Positions 57,771 to 64,000 of a DNA stretch of 64,000 nucleotides are shown here, piece by piece. Numbering within the stretch: the stretch's first letter is position 1; every line of letters begins with the position of its first letter. The position numbers and the translations under genes were made by a program. The notes below the pieces were generated by a model. That model searched no databases and had not been told where the DNA came from. It worked only from the letters and a program-made list of their open reading frames with translations. Source of the stretch: Leclercia adecarboxylata (GTDB taxonomy: Bacteria > Pseudomonadota > Gammaproteobacteria > Enterobacterales > Enterobacteriaceae); assembly GCF_023639785.1 (NCBI RefSeq), contig NZ_CP098325.1:1302001-1366000 (forward strand), written 5' to 3'.

Positions 57771-59786
57771 ATGAGTAAACCGTTCAAACTGAATTCCGCT
57801 TTCCGTCCTTCTGGCGATCAGCCTGAAGCGATTCGCCGTCTGAAAGAGGGGCTGGAGGATGGGCTTGCGCACCAGACGCTGCTGGGGGTGACCGGGTCGG
57901 GTAAAACCTTCACCGTTGCCAACGTGATCGCCGATCTGCAGCGTCCTACCATGGTGCTGGCCCCCAACAAAACTCTGGCGGCGCAGCTCTACGGCGAGAT
58001 GAAGGAGTTCTTCCCCGAGAATGCGGTGGAGTACTTCGTCTCTTACTACGACTACTACCAGCCGGAAGCCTACGTCCCGAGCTCCGACACTTTTATCGAA
58101 AAAGATGCCTCGGTGAACGAACATATCGAGCAGATGCGTCTGTCCGCTACGAAAGCGCTGCTTGAGCGCCGTGACGTGGTGGTGGTGGCCTCGGTATCGG
58201 CAATCTACGGTCTGGGCGATCCGGACCTCTACCTGAAGATGATGCTGCACCTGACCGTGGGGATGATTATCGATCAGCGCGCCATTTTGCGCCGCCTGGC
58301 CGAGCTGCAGTACACCCGTAACGATCAGGCGTTCCAGCGCGGTACCTTCCGCGTGCGCGGCGAAGTGATCGATATCTTCCCTGCGGAGTCGGACGACTTC
58401 GCGCTGCGCGTGGAGCTGTTCGATGAAGAGGTGGAGCGGCTGTCGCTGTTCGACCCGCTGACCGGTCATGTTGAATCCACCATTCAGCGCTTCACCGTTT
58501 ATCCGAAAACGCACTACGTCACTCCGCGTGAGCGCATCGTGCAGGCGATGGAAGACATCAAGGTTGAGCTGGCGGATCGCCGTAAAACCTTGCTGGAGAA
58601 CAACAAGCTGCTCGAAGAGCAGCGTATCAGCCAGCGTACCCAGTTCGATCTCGAGATGATGAACGAGCTGGGCTACTGCTCCGGTATCGAAAACTACTCG
58701 CGCTATCTCTCCGGCCGCGGGCCGGGCGAAGCGCCGCCAACCCTGTTTGACTACCTGCCGGCGGATGGCCTGCTGGTGGTGGATGAATCCCACGTTACCA
58801 TTCCGCAGATTGGCGGCATGTACCGCGGCGACCGGGCGCGTAAAGAGACGCTGGTGGAGTACGGCTTCCGCCTGCCGTCGGCGCTGGATAACCGTCCAAT
58901 GAAGTTTGAAGAGTTCGAGGCGCTGGCACCGCAAACCATTTACGTGTCGGCCACGCCGGGCAACTACGAGCTGGAGAAATCCGGCGACGAAGTGGTGGAT
59001 CAGGTGGTGCGTCCCACCGGCCTGCTGGATCCGATTATCGAAGTGCGTCCGGTTGCCACCCAGGTGGATGACCTGCTCTCGGAGATCCGCGCCCGGTCGG
59101 CCATTAACGAGCGCGTGCTGGTCACTACCCTGACCAAACGGATGGCGGAAGATCTGACCGAATACCTTGAAGAACACGGCGAGAAGGTGCGCTATCTGCA
59201 CTCGGATATCGACACCGTAGAGCGTATGGAGATCATCCGCGATCTGCGCCTCGGCGAGTTCGACGTGCTGGTGGGGATCAACCTGCTGCGTGAGGGGCTG
59301 GATATGCCAGAAGTGTCGCTGGTGGCGATTCTGGACGCCGATAAAGAAGGCTTCCTGCGTTCCGAGCGCTCGCTGATCCAGACCATTGGCCGTGCGGCGC
59401 GAAACGTCAACGGCAAAGCGATTCTGTACGGGGATAAGATCACCCCGTCCATGGCGAAAGCGATCGGGGAAACCGAGCGCCGCCGCGAGAAGCAGCAGCG
59501 CTATAACGAAGAGCACGGGATCGTCCCGCAGGGGCTGAACAAGAAAGTGGTGGATATCCTGCAGCTTGGCCAGAACATCGCCAAAACCAAGACCAAGGGA
59601 CGCGGCAAGTCGCGCTCACCGGTTGAGGCCGATACCGTGGCACTGACGCCGAAAGCGCTGCAGCAGAAAATTCACGAGCTGGAAGGGCAGATGATGCAGC
59701 ACGCGCAGAACCTGGAGTTTGAGGAGGCTGCGCAGATCCGCGACCAGCTGCATCAGCTGCGGGATCTGTTTATTGCGGCATCGTAG
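57771..59786 (+). CDS. uvrB: Excinuclease ABC subunit B
   Basis: Damage-verifying helicase-like subunit of nucleotide excision repair. It has 671 residues (E. coli 673). Walker [11 protein letters not shown] lies at about residue 39, followed by the beta-hairpin region [34 protein letters not shown] contains motif II. Helicase motif VI is [12 protein letters not shown], and a C-terminal UVR domain (about 631-666, [12 protein letters not shown]) binds UvrC. Regulated by the LexA box upstream. Confidence 0.99.
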   Translation: MSKPFKLNSAFRPSGDQPEAIRRLKEGLEDGLAHQTLLGVTGSGKTFTVANVIADLQRPTMVLAPNKTLAAQLYGEMKEFFPENAVEYFVSYYDYYQPEAYVPSSDTFIEKDASVNEHIEQMRLSATKALLERRDVVVVASVSAIYGLGDPDLYLKMMLHLTVGMIIDQRAILRRLAELQYTRNDQAFQRGTFRVRGEVIDIFPAESDDFALRVELFDEEVERLSLFDPLTGHVESTIQRFTVYPKTHYVTPRERIVQAMEDIKVELADRRKTLLENNKLLEEQRISQRTQFDLEMMNELGYCSGIENYSRYLSGRGPGEAPPTLFDYLPADGLLVVDESHVTIPQIGGMYRGDRARKETLVEYGFRLPSALDNRPMKFEEFEALAPQTIYVSATPGNYELEKSGDEVVDQVVRPTGLLDPIIEVRPVATQVDDLLSEIRARSAINERVLVTTLTKRMAEDLTEYLEEHGEKVRYLHSDIDTVERMEIIRDLRLGEFDVLVGINLLREGLDMPEVSLVAILDADKEGFLRSERSLIQTIGRAARNVNGKAILYGDKITPSMAKAIGETERRREKQQRYNEEHGIVPQGLNKKVVDILQLGQNIAKTKTKGRGKSRSPVEADTVALTPKALQQKIHELEGQMMQHAQNLEFEEAAQIRDQLHQLRDLFIAAS

Positions 59787-59794
59787 GTAAAAGC

Positions 59795-59822
59795 AAAACG
59801 GCAGCCTTCGGCTGCCATTTTT
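59795..59822 (+). terminator. Terminator of uvrB
   Basis: GGCAGCC-TTC-GGCTGCC (59800-59816) followed by ATTTTTA, with an A-run before it. Confidence 0.78.
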
Positions 59823-59830
59823 AGGGTTTG

Positions 59831-59870
59831 CACCTTCTCCCTGTGGGAGAATGCCGGGATGAGGGCACCA
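59831..59870. repeat. Dispersed CTCTCCC/GGGAGAGGG repeat, copy 3 (diverged)
   Basis: CCTTCTCCCTGTGGGAGAAT followed by GCCGGGATGAGGGCACCAG. It matches the element at 2579-2618 with several changes. Confidence 0.65.
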
Positions 59871-59874
59871 GCCT

Positions 59875-59908
59875 GTAGGCCCGGTAAGCGCAGCGCCACC
59901 GGGCGATA
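59875..59908. repeat. REP-like palindrome between uvrB and yvcK
   Basis: GTAGGCCCGGTAAGCGCAGC followed by GCCACCGGGCG is a REP unit (reverse orientation of GCGCTGCGCTTACCGGGCCTAC). It sits between convergent genes. Confidence 0.75.
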
Positions 59909-59919
59909 CAGACCGCACA

Positions 59920-60828
59920 CTAACCCAACGCCTGCACCGCCTTCTCCAGCGCCGCGCGCAACAGATGCCTGTCATGCCGGTACTTAATGTCGCTTGCCTC
60001 AAGCGGCTCCTGCACCACCACCCGGCCTTCCATTCCTGAGACATCCTCTTTCGGCCCGACAACCACCGCATCGACGATCTTTTTCCCTACGTACTGCTCC
60101 ATCAGCGCCAGCTTATCGGACAGCGAAAGTCCCGCGGCGGCCGGGCTGAGCTCGCGGCCCAGATTACCGATATAGACCACCGGGGCAGGCGTGCGCCGCA
60201 TTGCCTGGGCCAGCTCCTTAATCAGCAGCAACGGCATCAGGCTGGTGTAAAAACTGCCGGGACCGATGAGGATCAGATCCGCTTCACCTATCGCCTCTAC
60301 CGCTTCGCGGGTCGCCGGAACGGAGGGGTAGAGCATCAGCTCTTTTGGCGGGGTAGGAAGCTGATCGATATTCACTTCGCCATACACTTCATGGTCGTTA
60401 CAGTCGATTGCCATCAAATCCACCGGAAGTTCGGACATTGGAATCAAAAAGGCGTCCACTTTAAGCAGATTGCGAATTAAATTGATCGCCTCCAGCGGCC
60501 GCACGCTGAGATGGTCCAGCGCCTTTAACATCAGATTTCCGAGGTTATGGCCAGAAAGTTCGCCGTTCCCGCCAAAACGATACTCAAACATCGCCGACGC
60601 CACGCTCGGTTCGGTGATAAGCTGATTTAAACAGTTGCGCATATCCCCCCAGGCGATACCCCCTTCGGAGCGGCGGATGCGTCCGGTTGACCCGCCGTTA
60701 TCGGTGGTCGTGACGATCCCGGTAAGGCGTGAGCCGAGCGAAGACAACGAGGACATCACCCGGCCCAGTCCGTGGCCTCCGCCGAGAGCAACGACGCGGT
60801 CAAGATCCGCAAAAGTGCGATTGCGCAT
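59920..60828 (-). CDS. ybhK: YvcK-family protein (YbhK), gluconeogenesis/envelope factor
   Basis: 302-residue cytosolic protein as in E. coli YbhK, of the CofD/YvcK family. The N-terminal nucleotide-binding motif is [17 protein letters not shown], and [16 protein letters not shown] follows. In Bacillus and mycobacteria YvcK binds UDP-sugars and affects cell shape and carbon metabolism. The enterobacterial function is not settled. It is convergent with uvrB and divergent from moaA. Confidence 0.94.
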   Translation of the reverse strand: MRNRTFADLDRVVALGGGHGLGRVMSSLSSLGSRLTGIVTTTDNGGSTGRIRRSEGGIAWGDMRNCLNQLITEPSVASAMFEYRFGGNGELSGHNLGNLMLKALDHLSVRPLEAINLIRNLLKVDAFLIPMSELPVDLMAIDCNDHEVYGEVNIDQLPTPPKELMLYPSVPATREAVEAIGEADLILIGPGSFYTSLMPLLLIKELAQAMRRTPAPVVYIGNLGRELSPAAAGLSLSDKLALMEQYVGKKIVDAVVVGPKEDVSGMEGRVVVQEPLEASDIKYRHDRHLLRAALEKAVQALG

Positions 60829-60967
60829 AAAAATTCCTTATTAAGACGAACGCGTTAACAGTAACTCAACTACCCCTAAATGACGATGCTGCGGCCCGCG
60901 CAAAATGACGTATATCAATGCAAAAGTATGATAATTGCGTATTCTGAATCGAAATTGCACGATTCGC

Positions 60968-60993
60968 TCGCTATATACAAGTTTATACAGCGA
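60968..60993. promoter_or_regulatory. ModE site upstream of moaA
   Basis: TCGCTATATA (60968-60977), six bases, then TATACAGCGA (60984-60993). The inverted repeat has one mismatch. It is the ModE type and lies upstream of the moaA leader, fitting activation by ModE-molybdate. Confidence 0.7.
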
Positions 60994-61065
60994 AAGCCGA
61001 AGATAGCGAAACTCTGTTTAACACGCTAATATCGGCATAACCACGTTTTCATTACTGAAAACATA

Positions 61066-61165
61066 CACTCTAGCCCTGGCACCTGTGTCGACAGATATGG
61101 TGCCCTGGCCGTGGCGGTTTCGCCACCAGGGTTCAGGAAGAAATGACTGTGCCTCCCGTATCAGG
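61066..61165 (+). ncRNA. Moco riboswitch (moaA leader)
   Basis: The leader folds into GGCACC (61078-61083) / GGTGCC (61099-61104), then CCCTGG (61103-61108) / CCAGGG (61126-61131) enclosing a GTGGCGGTTTCGCCAC hairpin, and ends with GGAAGAAATGACTGTGCC before the ribosome-binding site. Size, position and conserved pieces match the molybdenum-cofactor RNA motif of E. coli moaA. Binding of cofactor would reduce translation of moaA. Confidence 0.85.
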
Positions 61166-61175
61166 AAAGGTGTAC

Positions 61176-62165
61176 ATGGCTTCACAACTTACCGATGCAT
61201 TCGCGCGTAAGTTTTTTTACCTGCGTTTGTCGATTACCGATGTGTGCAACTTCCGTTGCACCTACTGCCTGCCGGATGGCTACAAACCCGGCGGCGTCAC
61301 CAATAACGGCTTTCTCTCCGTGGATGAAGTGCGCCGCGTCACGCGCGCATTTGCCGCCATGGGAACCGAGAAGGTCCGGCTTACCGGCGGCGAACCCTCG
61401 CTGCGCCGGGACTTCACCGATATCGTCGCGGCGGTACGTGAAAACAACGCCATCCGCCAGATTGCCGTCACCACCAATGGTTATCGTCTGGCGCGCGATG
61501 TCGCGCAGTGGCGTGAGGCGGGCCTGACGGCCATTAACGTCAGCGTCGACAGCCTGGACGCCCGTCAGTTTTATGCCATCACCGGGCAGGATAAATTCCA
61601 CCAGGTGATGGACGGCATCGATGCGGCCTTTGCGGCCGGCTTCGACAAGGTGAAGGTCAACACCGTGCTGATGCGCGATGTGAACCATCATCAGCTGGAT
61701 ACCTTCCTGGCGTGGATCAAACCCCGCCGCATTCAACTGCGCTTCATTGAGCTGATGGAGACGGGCGAGGGCAGCGATCTCTTCTCCCGCCATCACATCT
61801 CCGGCATGGTGCTGCGCGATGAACTGCTCCGGCGCGGCTGGATCCATCAGCTTCGCCAGCGCAGCGACGGCCCGGCGCAGGTCTTCTGTCACCCCGACTA
61901 CGAAGGGGAGATCGGCCTTATCATGCCTTATGAAAAAGACTTCTGCGCCAGCTGTAACCGCCTTCGCGTCTCGTCGGTGGGCAAGCTGCATCTGTGCCTT
62001 TTTGGCGACGGCGGCGTCGATCTGCGTGACCTGCTGGCCGATGATGCGCAGCAGGCGGCGCTGGAAGAGCGCATTTCTGACGCGCTGATGCACAAAAAAC
62101 AGACCCACTTCCTGCATCAGGGCAACACCGGGATCACCCAGAACCTGTCATACATTGGCGGGTAA
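61176..62165 (+). CDS. moaA: GTP 3',8-cyclase
   Basis: Radical-SAM enzyme for the first step of molybdenum cofactor synthesis. It has 329 residues. The N-terminal SAM cluster is Cys24, Cys28 and Cys31 (VCNFRCTYC). The C-terminal cluster cysteines lie in [20 protein letters not shown]. The end has the essential double glycine (YIGG). Start 61176 ([18 protein letters not shown]) follows GGAAAGG; an ATG at 61143 lies within the riboswitch and is rejected. Confidence 0.98.
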   Translation: MASQLTDAFARKFFYLRLSITDVCNFRCTYCLPDGYKPGGVTNNGFLSVDEVRRVTRAFAAMGTEKVRLTGGEPSLRRDFTDIVAAVRENNAIRQIAVTTNGYRLARDVAQWREAGLTAINVSVDSLDARQFYAITGQDKFHQVMDGIDAAFAAGFDKVKVNTVLMRDVNHHQLDTFLAWIKPRRIQLRFIELMETGEGSDLFSRHHISGMVLRDELLRRGWIHQLRQRSDGPAQVFCHPDYEGEIGLIMPYEKDFCASCNRLRVSSVGKLHLCLFGDGGVDLRDLLADDAQQAALEERISDALMHKKQTHFLHQGNTGITQNLSYIGG

Positions 62166-62185
62166 TCGCTACAAGGAACCAGAAG

Positions 62186-62698
62186 ATGAGTCAGGTAAGC
62201 GCTGAATTTATCCCGACGCGTATTGCTGTTCTTACCGTTTCCGGGCGCCGCAGCGAAGAGGATGACACCTCCGGCCACTGGCTGCGCGATGCGGCCCACG
62301 AGGCAGGGCATCACGTTGTCGACAAGGCGATCGTGAAAGAGAACCGCTACGCCATTCGCGCGGAAGTATCGCGCTGGGTCGCCAGTGACGACGTCCAGGT
62401 GGTGCTGATCACCGGCGGCACCGGTTTTACCCCAGGCGATCAGGCGCCGGAAGCGCTGCTCCCGCTGTTCGATCGCGAGATCGAAGGTTTTGGGGAAGTG
62501 TTCCGCATGCTCTCGTTTGAAGAGATCGGCACCTCCACCCTTCAGTCGCGCGCCGTCGCGGGGATCGCCAACAACACGCTGATTTTTGCCATGCCGGGCT
62601 CCACCAAAGCGTGCCGCACCGCCTGGGACAATATTATTGCCCCGCAGCTGGATGCCCGCACGCGTCCGTGTAATTTCCATCCTCATCTGAAGAAGTAA
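62186..62698 (+). CDS. moaB: Molybdenum cofactor biosynthesis protein B
   Basis: 170-residue MoaB/MogA-type fold protein. Conserved blocks are LTVSGRRSEEDDTSGHWL, ITGGTGFTPGDQAPEALLPLF and AMPGSTKACRTAWD. In E. coli its role is unclear because MogA provides adenylyltransferase activity. It is the second gene of the moa operon, with three bases to moaC. Confidence 0.97.
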   Translation: MSQVSAEFIPTRIAVLTVSGRRSEEDDTSGHWLRDAAHEAGHHVVDKAIVKENRYAIRAEVSRWVASDDVQVVLITGGTGFTPGDQAPEALLPLFDREIEGFGEVFRMLSFEEIGTSTLQSRAVAGIANNTLIFAMPGSTKACRTAWDNIIAPQLDARTRPCNFHPHLKK

Positions 62699-62701
62699 GC
62701 T

Positions 62702-63187
62702 ATGTCGCAACTGACCCACATTAACGCCGCTGGCGAAGCGCATATGGTGGATGTCTCCGCCAAGGCCGAGACCGTGCGTGAAGCCCGCGCGGAAGCCTTC
62801 GTCACCATGCTCCCGGAAACCCTGGCGATGATTATCGACGGGAGCCACCATAAAGGGGACGTCTTCGCCACCGCGCGGATCGCCGGGATCCAGGCGGCAA
62901 AACGCACCTGGGAACTGATCCCGCTGTGCCATCCGCTGATGCTGAGCAAAGTAGAGGTCAACCTGCGCGCCGAGCCGGAGCAAAACCGCGTGCGCATTGA
63001 GTCCTTGTGCCGCCTGACCGGGAAAACCGGGGTAGAGATGGAAGCCTTAACCGCTGCCTCCGTGGCGGCGCTGACCATCTACGACATGTGCAAAGCGGTG
63101 CAGAAGGATATGGTCATCGGCCCGGTTCGCCTGCTGGCGAAAAGCGGGGGTAAATCGGGCGATTTCAGGGCACAAGAGAATGATTAA
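62702..63187 (+). CDS. moaC: Cyclic pyranopterin monophosphate synthase
   Basis: 161-residue hexameric enzyme acting after MoaA. Active-site blocks are [48 protein letters not shown] and [11 protein letters not shown]. The end overlaps moaD by eight bases. Confidence 0.98.
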   Translation: MSQLTHINAAGEAHMVDVSAKAETVREARAEAFVTMLPETLAMIIDGSHHKGDVFATARIAGIQAAKRTWELIPLCHPLMLSKVEVNLRAEPEQNRVRIESLCRLTGKTGVEMEALTAASVAALTIYDMCKAVQKDMVIGPVRLLAKSGGKSGDFRAQEND

Positions 63188-63425
63188 AGTACTGTTTTTT
63201 GCGCAGGTGCGTGAGCTGGTGAATACCGACAGCCTGACGCTGGATATTCAGGTCGATACCGTGGAAGCGCTGCGGGCGCATCTGGCGGCGCAAAGCGATC
63301 GCTGGGCGCTGGCGCTGGACGCCGAAAAACTGCTGGCGGCGGTCAACCAGACGCTGGTGGAGTTCACGCATCCGGTGAAGCCTGGCGATGAGGTGGCTTT
63401 CTTTCCACCGGTTACCGGGGGCTGA
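63180..63425 (+). CDS. moaD: Molybdopterin synthase sulfur carrier subunit
   Basis: 81-residue ubiquitin-fold sulfur carrier ending in the required Gly-Gly (FPPVTGG), which is adenylated by MoeB and becomes a thiocarboxylate. It overlaps moaC by eight bases; moaE starts two bases after its stop. Confidence 0.98.
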   Translation: MIKVLFFAQVRELVNTDSLTLDIQVDTVEALRAHLAAQSDRWALALDAEKLLAAVNQTLVEFTHPVKPGDEVAFFPPVTGG

Positions 63426-63426
63426 G

Positions 63427-63879
63427 ATGGCAGAGACCAAAATTGTTGTCGAGCCGGCGCGTTTTAACGTTGGCAGCGAGTACAGCTGGCTGGCGGAGCG
63501 TGACGAAGACGGCGCGGTGGTGACCTTCACCGGCAAAGTGCGTAACCACAATCTGGGCGACAGCGTGAAAGCGCTGACCCTCGAGCACTATCCCGGCATG
63601 ACCGAAAAGGCGCTGACGGAGATCGTCGTCCAGGCGCGCGAGCGCTGGCCGCTCGGCCGCGTAACGGTGATCCACCGTATCGGTGAGATGTGGCCGGGAG
63701 AGGAGATTGTCTTTGTCGGCGTGACCAGCGCCCATCGCGGCAGCGCGTTCGCGGCGGGCGAGTTCATTATGGATTATCTGAAAACCCGCGCCCCGTTCTG
63801 GAAGCGCGAAGCCACCCCGGAAGGGGATCGCTGGGTCGAGTCCCGGGACAGCGACAAGGAAGCCGCCAGCCGCTGGTAG
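63427..63879 (+). CDS. moaE: Molybdopterin synthase catalytic subunit
   Basis: 150-residue large subunit that transfers two sulfurs from MoaD to cyclic pyranopterin. Conserved blocks are VTFTGKVRNHNLGDSV, LEHYPGMTEKAL, RIGEMWPGEEIVFVGV and RAPFWKRE with catalytic lysines. Start 63427 (MAETKIVVEPARF) follows GGGGCTGAG; the open frame reaching 63388 lies inside moaD. Confidence 0.97.
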   Translation: MAETKIVVEPARFNVGSEYSWLAERDEDGAVVTFTGKVRNHNLGDSVKALTLEHYPGMTEKALTEIVVQARERWPLGRVTVIHRIGEMWPGEEIVFVGVTSAHRGSAFAAGEFIMDYLKTRAPFWKREATPEGDRWVESRDSDKEAASRW

Positions 63880-63937
63880 CCGGATTGCCGGGATGTGTTA
63901 GGCTTTAACTGTGTGTCCACTTAAAAAGGAGTGCGTT

Positions 63938-64000
63938 ATGGACAGATTTCCCCGTTCCGATTCCATCGTTCAGCAGAGCCGTACCGGGCTGCAAACCTAC
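63938..64000 (+). CDS. ybhL: Bax-inhibitor-1-like membrane protein, N-terminus only (partial)
   Basis: First 21 codons (MDRFPRSDSIVQQSRTGLQ, then TY) run off the window. They match the start of E. coli YbhL, which follows moaE there. AAAAAGGAG lies eight bases before the ATG. The Bax inhibitor membrane domain is outside the window. Confidence 0.85.
   Translation, partial: MDRFPRSDSIVQQSRTGLQTY

Larger units (their letters stand above)
60829..61175 (+). promoter_or_regulatory. ybhK-moaA divergent region
   Basis: 347 bases holding the ybhK promoter on the left, a ModE site in the middle and the moaA leader with a Moco riboswitch on the right. No gene is seen. Confidence 0.75.

Noticed and set aside
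57747..59516. 589-codon open frame antisense to uvrB
   Set aside because: It overlaps the whole of uvrB in reverse and shows the usual antisense composition; no start signal or family match.

Overview
This window is a stretch of core chromosome from a member of the Enterobacteriaceae. Most proteins closely match my recollection of the E. coli K-12 proteins in sequence and length. The gene order gltA / sdhCDAB-sucABCD / cydABX-ybgE / ybgC-tolQRAB-pal-cpoB / tRNA / nadA-pnuC / aroG / gpmA / galETKM / modEF-acrZ-modABC / pgl / bio / uvrB / moaABCDE is the familiar enterobacterial one. It is not E. coli K-12: there is a complete histidine-utilisation (hut) cluster between ybhC and ybhB, a pcp gene with DUF969/DUF979 membrane genes beside nei, no mng genes between sucD and cydA, and an extra ABC ATPase between bioD and uvrB. 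This fits the Enterobacter / Klebsiella / Leclercia / Lelliottia side of the family; the genus cannot be fixed from the sequence alone.

Layout. 1-2.5 kb: the end of a membrane-protein/pyroglutamyl-peptidase group and nei. 2.6-14.2 kb: TCA-cycle genes, with gltA divergent from the sdh-suc operon. 15.0-18.1 kb: cytochrome bd oxidase. 18.3-23.9 kb: the Tol-Pal envelope system. 24.1-25.1 kb: four tRNA-Lys and one tRNA-Val genes embedded in unusual repeats that copy the tRNA 3' end. 25.3-28.7 kb: nadA, pnuC, zitB, ybgS. 29.0-35.3 kb: aroG, gpmA and the galETKM operon. 35.5-41.7 kb: molybdate uptake and its regulation (modF, modE, acrZ, modABC), then ybhA. 41.8-44.2 kb: pgl and the lipoprotein gene ybhC. 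44.4-50.7 kb: hutIGC and hutUH. 50.8-57.0 kb: ybhB, divergent bioA/bioBFCD, and an orphan UrtE-like ATPase. 57.7-63.9 kb: uvrB, yvcK, the Moco riboswitch with moaABCDE, and the first 21 codons of ybhL.

How the genes work together. sdh-suc and cyd form an aerobic/microaerobic respiration block. modABC supplies molybdate for the cofactor built by moaABCDE; ModE-type palindromes lie upstream of both modA and moaA, and a Moco riboswitch precedes moaA. Many known operators can be read directly: CRP at sdhC, FNR at cydA, NadR at nadA, TyrR at aroG, Fur at gpmA, GalR at galE (external and internal), BirA at bioA/B, LexA and DnaA at uvrB, and HutC/NAC/CRP at hut.

The window is largely ordinary core genome. 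I see no phage, insertion sequence, CRISPR array or defence island. The least explained parts are the tandem 155-bp repeats behind the tRNA cluster, the UrtE-like ATPase with a degenerate signature motif, the DUF969/DUF979-pcp pair, and structured spacers such as sdhB-sucA.
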